The notes below the pieces were generated by a model that was not told the DNA's origin, made no database searches, and saw nothing but the letters and a program-made list of their open reading frames with translations. Shown piece by piece: positions 45,354 through 54,365 of a stretch of 64,000 bases of DNA. The position numbers and the translations under genes were made by a program. Positions within the stretch are counted from its first letter, which is position 1. The number at the start of each line of letters is the position of its first letter. This DNA is from Candidatus Poseidoniales archaeon (GTDB taxonomy: Archaea > Thermoplasmatota > Poseidoniia > Poseidoniales > Thalassarchaeaceae), in NCBI GenBank assembly GCA_012960975.1, contig DUAE01000032.1, forward strand, positions 49,178-113,177. The letters are read 5' to 3'.

Positions 45354-46859
45354 ATGGAGGAGAGGCAATCATCAGGTTTCGATTACCTCGGGCCAATTAT
45401 TTTTCTATGGTTCCTCAATATAGTAGGTATGCCTATCTGGGCAATTGCAATTTTAGCAGCCTGGTATTTCTTGCTGGTTTATCTCGAAAATAATGGTACT
45501 CTCGACGATTGGAATGCTACTCGAGTAATGGGTTTCATCCTGATGATTAGGACTCAACGTGGAAAAATATTGCTTGACAAAATTTCTCAGTATCGAAAAT
45601 TTTGGAGAGGATTTGGTGAGTTTTCAATTTGGCTTTGCTTTTTGATGATGTTTGGTGTAATCCTCTTGCTGGTGGCGACAGCAGTTTTTGCTGCAATCCA
45701 GCCACCACAACAAAGTTTGCCAGCAAAGGATCTACTCTTGATTCCTGGAGTGACGAGTTTCGTACCATTTTGGTGGCCGGTAATAGCATTGATTGTCGCT
45801 CTCGTAATTCATGAATATAGCCATGGCATTCAAGCCCGTGTACATGGCATGAGATTGCGAAGTTTCGGCCTACTTCTCGCTGGCCCACTGCCGATGGGGG
45901 CCTTTGCTGAACCTGAATTAGAAGAAATTGTTCGAGCACCTAGACGGGAAAGAATCCGACTTTATGCAGCAGGCCCGTCAATCAATATTGTCGCAACATA
46001 TCTGGTCTTGATTATTCTCTCTGCGACAGCATCGGGATTTGTTGCCCAAGACGAAGGGGTTCATGCAAGAGCGATTATTGATGACACCGGTGCTTCTGAA
46101 GCCGGTTTGTTACCATACGAAATCATTACCCATATCGATGGCCAATGGGTCCCTGATTTCGATTCATTCTCACAGACTCTTGACCAAAGTCAAGCAGGGG
46201 ATGTGGTGATGATTTCGGTATTATCTCATGAAGATGAGAATGGAGAAAGGGAAGCGAGAAGGATTAGTGTGATGCTTACCGATCAACGCCAATATTATCT
46301 CGGAATATGTGAAGGAGAGCAAACTTGCCTCGACGATACCGCAGAAATACTAGATCTGTGGGGAATTTACGAAGGTAATGCATTCCTTGGAGTAAGTGGG
46401 CTTTCTGCTGGCACGAGCGGAGTCGATTACTATGAATTATCGACCGATTCAGGCTTGATCTATAATTCCCTCTCATTCTTACTACGCCCGCTCGGCATAA
46501 TGGGGATTCCAATCATTAATGATGGCCAAACTATGGCTCTAGAAGAGCGCGCTTTAATCAAAGCAGGAGATGGTTTCGTCGCATCTAGTCTAGGCACAGA
46601 AGGCATGTTAGGATTGTTCGATTTCCTCTTTTGGCTAGCTTGGATAAATTTCATCCTAGGATTCGCAAACCTGATTCCAATGATTCCCTTCGATGGAGGT
46701 CACATTATTCACGATACTATTCACTCTACGATTGCAATGTTAAGTAAAAAAATGCACCCGATGCAGATTGAATCTTTAGCCGGAAAAATTAGTAATTTCA
46801 GCAGCATCGGCATGCTATTAATCGTATTATTTCCAATTCTATTACCAAAATTAATCTAA
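45354..46859 (+). CDS. Site-2-protease-like M50 metalloprotease
   Basis: About 501 residues, integral membrane. Zinc ligands come from HEYSH (His153, Glu154, His157) in a membrane helix and from a late IPFDGGH, the LDG-type third ligand. Between them lies a PDZ domain (about 225-320, GLLPYEIITHIDGQ) with an added loop. It cleaves membrane-spanning substrates inside the bilayer and is used in regulated signalling or clearing of signal peptides. I chose the ATG at 45354. A TTG ten codons earlier is the only upstream option. Confidence 0.87.
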   Translation: MEERQSSGFDYLGPIIFLWFLNIVGMPIWAIAILAAWYFLLVYLENNGTLDDWNATRVMGFILMIRTQRGKILLDKISQYRKFWRGFGEFSIWLCFLMMFGVILLLVATAVFAAIQPPQQSLPAKDLLLIPGVTSFVPFWWPVIALIVALVIHEYSHGIQARVHGMRLRSFGLLLAGPLPMGAFAEPELEEIVRAPRRERIRLYAAGPSINIVATYLVLIILSATASGFVAQDEGVHARAIIDDTGASEAGLLPYEIITHIDGQWVPDFDSFSQTLDQSQAGDVVMISVLSHEDENGEREARRISVMLTDQRQYYLGICEGEQTCLDDTAEILDLWGIYEGNAFLGVSGLSAGTSGVDYYELSTDSGLIYNSLSFLLRPLGIMGIPIINDGQTMALEERALIKAGDGFVASSLGTEGMLGLFDFLFWLAWINFILGFANLIPMIPFDGGHIIHDTIHSTIAMLSKKMHPMQIESLAGKISNFSSIGMLLIVLFPILLPKLI

Positions 46860-46880
46860 TTTTTTGCCTCTTCGAAAAAC

Positions 46881-47780
46881 TCATTCCTCTTCATCAGAAT
46901 CAGTTTTTCGATTTTCAATAATAGCTTCATACAGCATCGGTGCCGCAATTACAGATGCGAATAGCAAGCCTAAATTACTCCAAGATTTGCTGGTCACCGA
47001 TGAAGAAGTCCCAGAAACAAATAGTTTAATCGCACCAATCCATGGAATTTCTGTCGCAGATATTCCTTCAATCCAAATATCACGAACAGCCGTTACTGGA
47101 TTGCCATTCTCATCTTTCAATCCTCGACTTCTTATCCATTGCTCATCAGCATCGCTCGAAGTCGCACGTAATTGGTCGATTGTACAACCATTTGTTCGAT
47201 AATTATCGCCGGTTGTCAGGTATCCTTCATGGTTTGGAACCCAACTATCGATGACTAAATTACCATGCGGAGCGCATGAATAATCTAATGTCATTGAAAT
47301 TTCTTCGACATTAGACTGGTTGGTTCCAGGAACTGACCAGGTTAGAACGCAAATATCCTCCAAACCATCGTAAACACCCGCCGTGCAAGCTCCACCTAGC
47401 GCAGGTGCAGTAGTTTCAGCAACCGCTTTGAGCAGAGCCCTGTGAATGATTGGGGTGTCGCTGCCCCCATTCTTTCGATAAATAATCACATCTCCCTCCA
47501 TACCAAGAGATTCGTAACCATAATTTTCATTTCCAACTTGCTTCGCTTCGACATACGTGATGATTTCTACACGATTTGGGTTCATTACCAAAATGAGATC
47601 GCCAGGATCAATTGAGCCGACTGCGCCGTCATCTAAATCGTGCATCATTGAACCAGATTCTACGACTACCATGGGGGGAAAAGATCCGGTCGCCAAAAAC
47701 ATCGAGCAGAGCAGCAGTCCAACTAAACCTGCAGCCAGCATTCCTTCGCGCAACCAATCCTGCGAGGCTGTCATCCTCAT
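46881..47780 (-). CDS. Signal peptidase I, archaeal type
   Basis: 299 residues. An N-terminal membrane helix (about 13-32) is followed by the nucleophile in VVESGSM (Ser44). IIHR (His113) takes the place of the bacterial general-base Lys, and GDNYRTNG supplies the Asp. This is the Ser-His(-Asp) arrangement of archaeal and ER signal peptidases. A second membrane helix lies near the C-terminus. A Cys-containing insertion of about 70 residues sits in the middle. It should mature the many secreted proteins of this window. The stop of the preceding gene's partner overlaps its start by 4 bases. Confidence 0.85.
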   Translation of the reverse strand: MRMTASQDWLREGMLAAGLVGLLLCSMFLATGSFPPMVVVESGSMMHDLDDGAVGSIDPGDLILVMNPNRVEIITYVEAKQVGNENYGYESLGMEGDVIIYRKNGGSDTPIIHRALLKAVAETTAPALGGACTAGVYDGLEDICVLTWSVPGTNQSNVEEISMTLDYSCAPHGNLVIDSWVPNHEGYLTTGDNYRTNGCTIDQLRATSSDADEQWIRSRGLKDENGNPVTAVRDIWIEGISATEIPWIGAIKLFVSGTSSSVTSKSWSNLGLLFASVIAAPMLYEAIIENRKTDSDEEE

Positions 47781-48580
47781 TCCTCCTCTTCATCAGAGAA
47801 TGCAGGTTTGGTTGAATAAAGAATTAATCCAAAGAATCCTATCAATAACATGCTGACAGCATCGAAGTGAGGGGCAATTTCGTGGAAACTCGCTTCGCCG
47901 CCTAATCGCGCAGTCAAATCGATTGTATGATCCCGCGCACCGGTTGAGCTGACGGCGAGACCGCTGATTGAATTATAGATGAGAAAACCAACAATTCCAG
48001 CTGAAGCGATAATTGTTGAACGGTGGAATTTAATGTTGTCGAGTGCTTTCATTCCTGGTAATTTTTCAGCAAGGATTGAGTTGGTATCATTCCACCAACC
48101 GTTGGTTGACATAGAATCACTACCTTCGCTTGAGCGATTCGGCGCGCGAGATTCCGTTCCCAATTTCTTTCCTACTGGAATCTCGTGTAATTCAAGCAAG
48201 CCTCGGAATCTTGCCATAAACGGTTTGCCGAGCATAATTGCCGCATCTTCACCTTCTTTTCGGCGGCGAAGGATTTCGGCGCGAGAATCAAGCGCTAAAA
48301 TATCTTCTAAAATCTGACGCTCACCCAGATAAACAAAAAATTCTGGCAGAACATAGAATGCTCCGATAGAGCCGAAGAAGAATCCTAACCAAGTCCAATT
48401 TCTCAAATCAGATTTGGTTGGGTCGCTAGCGCCAGAGAGTATGATGAAGAAAATAATGCTCCAGAGTAGCAATGCGACCGAAATTATTGTCACATATGTG
48501 ATGATTTGGAAGTGCGAATCACTCTTGCTTTCCCACCAGGACTCAAAACGACCGACTTTTTTCCCCCCTCGACTTGCCAT
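47777..48580 (-). CDS. Hypothetical membrane protein upstream of signal peptidase
   Basis: 267 residues. Two membrane helices (about 25-50 and 65-85), a charged cytoplasmic middle (about 95-165) with a low-complexity Ser/Asn stretch, then two more helices (about 188-208 and 243-260) and an acidic tail. No motif is recognised. Its end overlaps the signal peptidase gene (ATGA style), so they are cotranslated and may be partners in export. Confidence 0.65.
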   Translation of the reverse strand: MASRGGKKVGRFESWWESKSDSHFQIITYVTIISVALLLWSIIFFIILSGASDPTKSDLRNWTWLGFFFGSIGAFYVLPEFFVYLGERQILEDILALDSRAEILRRRKEGEDAAIMLGKPFMARFRGLLELHEIPVGKKLGTESRAPNRSSEGSDSMSTNGWWNDTNSILAEKLPGMKALDNIKFHRSTIIASAGIVGFLIYNSISGLAVSSTGARDHTIDLTARLGGEASFHEIAPHFDAVSMLLIGFFGLILYSTKPAFSDEEEE

Positions 48581-48689
48581 TTGAACCAGTTATGGGTAAT
48601 GCTTCGCGTCTTAGTCCCTTATGCTGTGACGCTCAGTTGAACATGCTGCTGACGGAGGGTTTTCTTCACATCACTCTCACCGATGAACC

Positions 48690-51674
48690 ATGTCGGAAGA
48701 TGCGCTTAACGCACTTCACCCGAAAGTCCGTGGACTAATCAGCAGTTTAGGATGGGATTTGACTCCAATTCAACAGAAATCGAGTGCCGAACTTTGTGAT
48801 GGAAAGGATCGTCTCCTCGTTGCACCCACTGGAAGTGGAAAAACAGAAGCTGCGATATTACCCCTAGTTACTCGAGCCTTAGAAGAGAATTGGGAGGGGC
48901 TATCAATCCTCTATGTGACTCCACTTCGCGCTCTCAACCGCGATATCAATCGTCGGTTGAGTTCTATGCTTGAACCGCTCGGATTAAGCGTTGGATTACG
49001 GCATGGAGACACTAGTCAGAAAGAGCGGACTCGTCAATCAAAAAATCCACCAAATTTGTTGGTAACTACTCCAGAAACAGCTCAGATAATGTTGCTTGGT
49101 TCTCGATTACGACAACATCTAGCCGGCGTAAAGGCAGTTGTTCTCGATGAAGTTCATGATTTGGCGGCAAGCGAGCGGGGCGCTCAATTGATGGTTGGAC
49201 TCGAGCGAATCGAAGCATTATGCGGCGCACCGTTTCAGCGAATTGGCTTATCAGCGACTGTAGGGAATCCCGCTGAAGTCGCTGGATTTATGTCGAAAAC
49301 AGCAACACATATTCTCGGTCCCGCACCTCGAACTACCGATGTTATAGTTCATCATGAAATACCGAGCCCTGAAGATGAAATTCTCTCTGTTGAATGGTCT
49401 GTTTCAGCTTCATCCATCGCGGCTTTTCGACGACTTGCTTATTCACTGATTGCTGATTCTCCAGCCCTCGTTTTCGTCAATTCACGCTCAACTGCAGAAA
49501 CCGTTGCTCAACGACTGAGCGCAATCGCACCCGAAATCAGATTAGGAGTTCATCACGGAAGTTTAGCTGCAGAAACTCGTCGAATTATGGAAAATCGCCT
49601 TAGGGAAGGTGATATGCACGGTATGATTTGTACGAGCAGTCTCGAACTTGGAATTGATATTGGTTCAATTCGGCGCGTTCATCAATTGCAGAGTCCACGC
49701 GCCGTCGACCGATTATTACAACGAATGGGACGTGCAGAACATTACCTCGGAGGAACTGGTCGAGGAGAAATTCTTGCTTGGGAAGTAGATGGAATCTCAG
49801 AGTGTAGTGTCATCGCACGACGTGCGATGGCCGGTGAATTGGAAGGCATTGAATGGCGTACAGACCCAGGTATTGTTGCTGCTAATCAATTCATTCAAAT
49901 GGCTATTGAGAGAAGCGTAGTCCCTCTCAAATTTGCAACTGAAATTATTCAAAATTGCACAATTTTTCATGAGTGGAATCATGATTCTACCCTAGCAATT
50001 TTGCACGTCCTCAACGATCGCTGGATGATTCGCCTAATTGAAGAACCAGCAGATTCTGACGTGATGACTTGGCCAGCAAAATTATGGCGTGAATTAGCAT
50101 CACGCGCAAAAGGTGACATTCCACCCGAAAGACCACCTTGGGACGAGGAACAGAAAGAATCCGATACTAAAAAATGGCGAGCCTCTATGGTCAAAGTTCT
50201 TCCTGAATCTCTCAAAAATGGCTGGTTCTCTCCTGCCGGGCGTTCAAGCAGAAACCGTGTTGAACACATATCAATGATACCTGACGATATTTCATACCGA
50301 GTCCGAGATGCGGTGACTAGAACCGTTCTCGGCTCGGTCGACGAAGCTTTCGTCCTGACTCTAAACAATGATGCCAGCGACGATTCTCTCGGCCGAGCAC
50401 GACGTTTCGTTATGGCCGGTAGGACATGGCAAATCATCGATGCCGATCCAGAAAAAGAAGAACTTCTAGTTGCTCCAATTCAAGAGACAGGAGAGGCACC
50501 TGTGTGGTCAGGAGAATTACCACCGGTGCCGAAAGAAATTGCCAACGAAGTGGGAAAAATGCGCCGAAGTGCAGCTATTTCGATGGGGGGGATGGAAGCT
50601 GATGATTCTCTTGTCGATTTCGATGAATATCCATTATCTGAATCGGCCAGAGACACATTGATGACTACAATCGCCGAACATTTGGACACGACTGGAAACC
50701 TACCCAGCGACCGCTTGATTACCATCGAAAATCGGCACGGAACAATCGTATTGAACACCTGTGCCGGTTCAAAAATTAACGAAACATTAGCACATTTAAT
50801 CCAAGCTTTGGGCTCGCTAAAAGAAGGCAAAATGGGACGAGCCGTAATCGATCCGTACCGAATCGCATTTCAAATCCCGGGGACAACCTCGGCTGATGTC
50901 ATCAAATGGCTCAATGAAACACCGCCTCTCGCCATCCCCTCGCTCCTCCGTATGACAATTCCCAATGGCAGGGCAGTTCGATGGAGGGTTGTGCAAGTTG
51001 CAAGAAAAATGGGTGTATTGAAGAAAGGTGTGGATCCACGCAGAGTAAATATTCCAGGATTAATGAAGCGCTGGAGAGGAACTCCCGTTATCGAAGAAGC
51101 CCTTGACAAATTATTTCATGAACGAATGGATATTGATGGAACTGTCGATCTGGTAAAAGACATCCAAGATGAGAATATTGATTTGATTAATACGGCACCT
51201 GGGCCACTCGGCCTATCTCCAAAAAGTGAACGAGATCTTTTGCTTCCATCTTGGTCGGACAAAGAATTACGCGAGCATCTTGAAGTGCGTTTGTTGAACG
51301 AGAGAGCGGTCCTGATATGCCTGAATTGTGGCAATAAAAAACGTCGTCGAGTTGATCGTTTTTCTAATAAAATTGAAGCGTGCACAACATGTTCTGGAAC
51401 TATGCAAGCCTGTTCTCCAGAAAGAATGGAAACAATGCTTGCGGATTGGGTTGCAAGCAAGGATCCAAAAATATCCGGGAAAATGCAGAAAAATGCAGAA
51501 CTTGTTCGTACTCATGGCAAAGAGGCAATCATTTGTTTGATGGGACGTGGAATTGCCGAAGAGACAGCAACGCGTGTACTCCGTGGACACGTTGCTGGAG
51601 AGCGAGTGAAATTGCTGAGATCAATTCATCTCGCGGAACTCAAGTATGCTAGTACTCGGCGATATTGGAGTTGA
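48690..51674 (+). CDS. lhr: Lhr-like superfamily 2 helicase
   Basis: 994 residues. Walker A PTGSGKTEAA, TPLRALN, the Walker B DEVHDL box, LSATV and the second RecA domain with TSSLELGIDIG and LLQRMGRAEH place it with Lhr-type helicases. After the helicase core there is a winged-helix/beta-barrel region and a Cys4 zinc site (CLNCGN and CTTCSG). The protein ends with a helix-hairpin-helix-looking segment (MGRGIAEETATRVLRG). Lhr proteins unwind DNA/RNA hybrids and take part in repair. Compared with Lhr-core (about 850-900 residues), the added zinc module is notable. The UPF0200 gene begins 16 bases later. Confidence 0.88.
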   Translation: MSEDALNALHPKVRGLISSLGWDLTPIQQKSSAELCDGKDRLLVAPTGSGKTEAAILPLVTRALEENWEGLSILYVTPLRALNRDINRRLSSMLEPLGLSVGLRHGDTSQKERTRQSKNPPNLLVTTPETAQIMLLGSRLRQHLAGVKAVVLDEVHDLAASERGAQLMVGLERIEALCGAPFQRIGLSATVGNPAEVAGFMSKTATHILGPAPRTTDVIVHHEIPSPEDEILSVEWSVSASSIAAFRRLAYSLIADSPALVFVNSRSTAETVAQRLSAIAPEIRLGVHHGSLAAETRRIMENRLREGDMHGMICTSSLELGIDIGSIRRVHQLQSPRAVDRLLQRMGRAEHYLGGTGRGEILAWEVDGISECSVIARRAMAGELEGIEWRTDPGIVAANQFIQMAIERSVVPLKFATEIIQNCTIFHEWNHDSTLAILHVLNDRWMIRLIEEPADSDVMTWPAKLWRELASRAKGDIPPERPPWDEEQKESDTKKWRASMVKVLPESLKNGWFSPAGRSSRNRVEHISMIPDDISYRVRDAVTRTVLGSVDEAFVLTLNNDASDDSLGRARRFVMAGRTWQIIDADPEKEELLVAPIQETGEAPVWSGELPPVPKEIANEVGKMRRSAAISMGGMEADDSLVDFDEYPLSESARDTLMTTIAEHLDTTGNLPSDRLITIENRHGTIVLNTCAGSKINETLAHLIQALGSLKEGKMGRAVIDPYRIAFQIPGTTSADVIKWLNETPPLAIPSLLRMTIPNGRAVRWRVVQVARKMGVLKKGVDPRRVNIPGLMKRWRGTPVIEEALDKLFHERMDIDGTVDLVKDIQDENIDLINTAPGPLGLSPKSERDLLLPSWSDKELREHLEVRLLNERAVLICLNCGNKKRRRVDRFSNKIEACTTCSGTMQACSPERMETMLADWVASKDPKISGKMQKNAELVRTHGKEAIICLMGRGIAEETATRVLRGHVAGERVKLLRSIHLAELKYASTRRYWS

Positions 51675-51690
51675 GGGAATAGTAAGCGAT

Positions 51691-52299
51691 ATGGACATCC
51701 GACCATTGGCGTATTTCATGTTAATCGGATTGACCGGCAGAAATGCATCTGGAAAATCGACAATTGTCGCTTGGTTTTCAGAGAAGGGATTGCGAACCGT
51801 ATCCTGTTCAGATTCGATTCGAACTTGGCTCGCCGAACAAGATATCGAACAAACTCGGGATGCATTAATCGAAGGAGGTCGAGAATTACGCCGCCAAGGT
51901 GGTCCCGGAATTCTCGCAGAACTATTGCTAAAAAGTCTCGATGGAGAAAATGCGGTTATCGATTCGATTCGCACGCCAGGAGAGGTTGAGGCCCTTCGCC
52001 AGCGCGGTGATTTCACTCTCATTGAAGTCGTTTCGGATATGGAGGCGCGATGGCAGCGCTCACTGAAGAGGGCTCGATCAGGTGACCCACTCGATAGAGT
52101 GACCTTCGAGCGACAAGAAAAAGCTGAAGCAACCGCTAAAGATGATGCTGGTCAAGCCCTCAATGCGACTGCTGAATTAGCTGATATTACCCTAAATAAT
52201 AGTGGTTCAATCGATGAATTGAACAAAAATTTAGATGAACTATTCATTACGCTCAAGCGGAACGGACATGGACGCCCGCTTCCTTCATCATCCCGGTAG
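51691..52299 (+). CDS. UPF0200 (dephospho-CoA-kinase-like) P-loop protein
   Basis: About 202 residues. The P-loop GLTGRNASGKST, a following CSDSIR and the helix WQRSLKRARSGDP fit the archaeal UPF0200 family, a nucleotide kinase-like group related to dephospho-CoA and nucleoside monophosphate kinases. The substrate is not known. The start at 51691 gives a short leader after the helicase stop. Another Met at 51718 is directly before the P-loop strand. Its 3' end overlaps the convergent deaminase by 47 bases, so the last 15 codons of both proteins lie on opposite strands of the same DNA. Confidence 0.75.
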   Translation: MDIRPLAYFMLIGLTGRNASGKSTIVAWFSEKGLRTVSCSDSIRTWLAEQDIEQTRDALIEGGRELRRQGGPGILAELLLKSLDGENAVIDSIRTPGEVEALRQRGDFTLIEVVSDMEARWQRSLKRARSGDPLDRVTFERQEKAEATAKDDAGQALNATAELADITLNNSGSIDELNKNLDELFITLKRNGHGRPLPSSSR

Positions 52300-52690
52300 C
52301 AATGCCAAAATCTTCTGCCCAACGCTCTGGTATCTTGACTTTTTCGGGGTAAACCACCTCTTTGACTCCGGCTTGAATTAGTGAACGCGCGCAGCGCGAG
52401 CAAGGCGGCCAGGTGACATATGCAATGCCGCCTTTCAGTGACAATCCAATTCGAGCAGCATGCATAATTGCATTTTCTTCTGCATGACAAATCAGTGGAT
52501 ATTTTTGGTTGCGATCATTTAATCTCTCGAAAGAATCATCAATTCCGCGTGGAAATCCATTGAATCCTGTGGAACGAATTTCTCTATCCTCACCAACAAC
52601 GACACAACCAACCTTTGTCGACGGGTCTTTTGACCAGTCGGAGATATGCAATGCAAGAGCTAAAAATCGTTTATCCCACTTTTCACTCAT
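52253..52690 (-). CDS. dCMP/cytidine-type zinc deaminase
   Basis: 145 residues. The zinc site is HAE (His69, Glu71) with PPCSRC (Cys97, Cys100), and the earlier KDPSTKVGCV and FNGFPRG stretches are those of dCMP deaminase. It would convert dCMP to dUMP for thymidylate synthesis. It shares the strand with the small membrane gene upstream. Confidence 0.9.
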   Translation of the reverse strand: MSEKWDKRFLALALHISDWSKDPSTKVGCVVVGEDREIRSTGFNGFPRGIDDSFERLNDRNQKYPLICHAEENAIMHAARIGLSLKGGIAYVTWPPCSRCARSLIQAGVKEVVYPEKVKIPERWAEDFGIATGMMKEAGVHVRSA

Positions 52691-52699
52691 AGTAATTCC

Positions 52700-53026
52700 T
52701 CAGGGCTGCCCTCCGGGCGGGTCGTTATCTCTATTTGCCTCGGTACGAGTGGAATCATAACCTTCCCAAACACTTGGATTTGAATAACAATCAGGGTCAT
52801 CTCGGTCGGCTTGACCACCTCCGTCATTGTCAATTCCATCACCACAATTACCGGCCGCATCGCCTTTTTTTGGTGAAAGGAAACCATCAGCTCCACCACC
52901 TGTGACCAAAACCAAGAGAACGCCGGAGAGTACCAATGTAAGTGCGACTAAGATTACTTTCGAACTCGTATCTTTCGACTCGACGACGACTTTTACCTCG
53001 ACTTTGTCGCTCTCCCTGGTTGACAT
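52700..53026 (-). CDS. Small single-span membrane protein with Cys/Asp-rich tail
   Basis: About 108 residues. A charged N-terminus (STRESDKVEVKVVVESKD), one hydrophobic helix (VILVALTLVLSGVLLVLV), then an outward-facing tail with two Cys flanking a calcium-like NCGDGIDNDGGGQADRDD segment and a Pro/Gly-rich end. It resembles short segments often found in myxobacterial and MGII exported proteins. A Met at 53050 is an alternative start. It begins 10-40 bases downstream of the folC stop. Function unknown. Confidence 0.6.
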   Translation of the reverse strand: MSTRESDKVEVKVVVESKDTSSKVILVALTLVLSGVLLVLVTGGGADGFLSPKKGDAAGNCGDGIDNDGGGQADRDDPDCYSNPSVWEGYDSTRTEANRDNDPPGGQP

Positions 53027-53062
53027 CTGTAACACTTCGAGTAGGGTCATCCTTTTTGATTC

Positions 53063-54289
53063 TCAGTGAACTGTGAGTTCTTTCCAAAGGTTAAGATCCG
53101 AACTCTCAACCACATATTTCAAAATATCTCCAACCAAATACACACTGCCCATCACGATTACTGATGTTCCTTGTTCTGCTGCTAAATTTGCTGCCATTTC
53201 GACGGCGAGTCCAGGTTCTTTTTCAATCGAGTATGACTCGCCAAAATCTACAGGAAAAATGTCTCGTAAATCTTCTGCGGGCACGGCAGAATTTCGACCA
53301 CTGGTAGGTTCGGTGAAAAAAACATGAGAAAACCATGATTCGAAATTTTGAGGATTCGGCAAATCCCCAAGGGCGGTTAGCAAATTCGATTTTTGGCTCA
53401 TACCGAGAACTAATATCAACTTCTGTTGAGAATTTTCAGAATTAGCGAGTAAGGCTAATTCAGCATCGATACTCTCGGAATTATGTGCTGCACTAATTGC
53501 CACTTCTGCTTCAAACCAATTCGGTGGCCAATTAGGGGAGCGACCTGGCCAAATTGCATTATATTGCTGATTTTTCCAACCGAAAGAGTGAGCAATTTTT
53601 TGTGAAAGTTCGCTCCATATTTCCCAAGGCGGTAAGTTGACTGCAGGGCTATGTAACCAAAGGTCATCACCTGCATATTCTGCGAACACAGAAAGTACTG
53701 ATTCATCACTCGGATCCAATGCGATTAATGGCACACCATCTCGATGAATCGCTGCCTTTTCGGCAGCTATTTGTGCTAATGTATCACCAAGAAATTCTGT
53801 ATGATCCAACGAAATTGTCGTAATCACGGTAAGATCTGCATCGACCAATCGTGTTGCATCGAGTCGCCCACCAAGACCTGTTTCGATAATTGCCCGCTCG
53901 ACTCCGGCTTTAGCGAAAGCAAGCATTGCAACAATGAATGTCGCCTCGTAATATGTAGGACTACATGATGGTAATATTTCTGAAGCCGACCGAACCTGAG
54001 TAAGATATTCATCGAATTTTTCGGTTGAAATAGGATGACCATCAATTCGAATCCGCTCTTCGACTATGACCAAATGCGGCGTCGAAAACAAACCTACTCG
54101 CAAACCATTCGCCGCTGCCAGCGCCGATAATTGTACACACAGTGAGCCTTTTCCGTTGGTTCCAGCGACGTGAACTGAAGGAAAATTTAGGTGAGGATTA
54201 TCAAGTCGCTGTAATAAAAGTTCACAGTTTTCGAGCCCCAGTTTGACTCCTGCTGATTTTCTTTCTTCAAGCCATTCTCTGACACTCAT
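53063..54289 (-). CDS. folC: Folylpolyglutamate/dihydrofolate synthase family ligase
   Basis: 408 residues of the Mur-ligase-like fold. The P-loop GTNGKGSLC is near residue 40, followed by the STPHLVIVEERIRI stretch and DLTVITTISLDHTEFLG. It adds glutamate to folates or to related archaeal pterins or coenzymes such as tetrahydromethanopterin and F420. The substrate cannot be told from sequence. It is divergent from the presenilin gene. Confidence 0.87.
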   Translation of the reverse strand: MSVREWLEERKSAGVKLGLENCELLLQRLDNPHLNFPSVHVAGTNGKGSLCVQLSALAAANGLRVGLFSTPHLVIVEERIRIDGHPISTEKFDEYLTQVRSASEILPSCSPTYYEATFIVAMLAFAKAGVERAIIETGLGGRLDATRLVDADLTVITTISLDHTEFLGDTLAQIAAEKAAIHRDGVPLIALDPSDESVLSVFAEYAGDDLWLHSPAVNLPPWEIWSELSQKIAHSFGWKNQQYNAIWPGRSPNWPPNWFEAEVAISAAHNSESIDAELALLANSENSQQKLILVLGMSQKSNLLTALGDLPNPQNFESWFSHVFFTEPTSGRNSAVPAEDLRDIFPVDFGESYSIEKEPGLAVEMAANLAAEQGTSVIVMGSVYLVGDILKYVVESSDLNLWKELTVH

Positions 54290-54307
54290 ACCTGTCCTAC
54301 TCCGCGT

Positions 54308-54329
54308 CCCGTGTAGAAGCGGTCACGGG
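54308..54329. repeat. Inverted repeat between folC and presenilin genes
   Basis: CCCGTG and CACGGG form a 6-base perfect inverted repeat with a 10-base spacer in the 76-base divergent promoter region. It could be a regulator binding site shared by both genes. Such repeats also occur by chance. Confidence 0.3.
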
Positions 54330-54336
54330 TCAAGGT

Positions 54337-54342
54337 GATATG
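54337..54342 (+). promoter_or_regulatory. TATA-like box of the presenilin gene
   Basis: GATATG is centred about 26 bases before the GTG start at 54366. That is leaderless spacing, and it supports a GTG start with no ribosome binding site. Confidence 0.4.
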
Positions 54343-54365
54343 GTCTTTGAACTTCGTAAGACATC

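Noticed and set aside
45547..45939. 130-codon minus-strand frame inside the site-2 protease gene
   Set aside because: It is antisense to conserved membrane helices and the HEYSH motif. Composition is that of a shadow frame.
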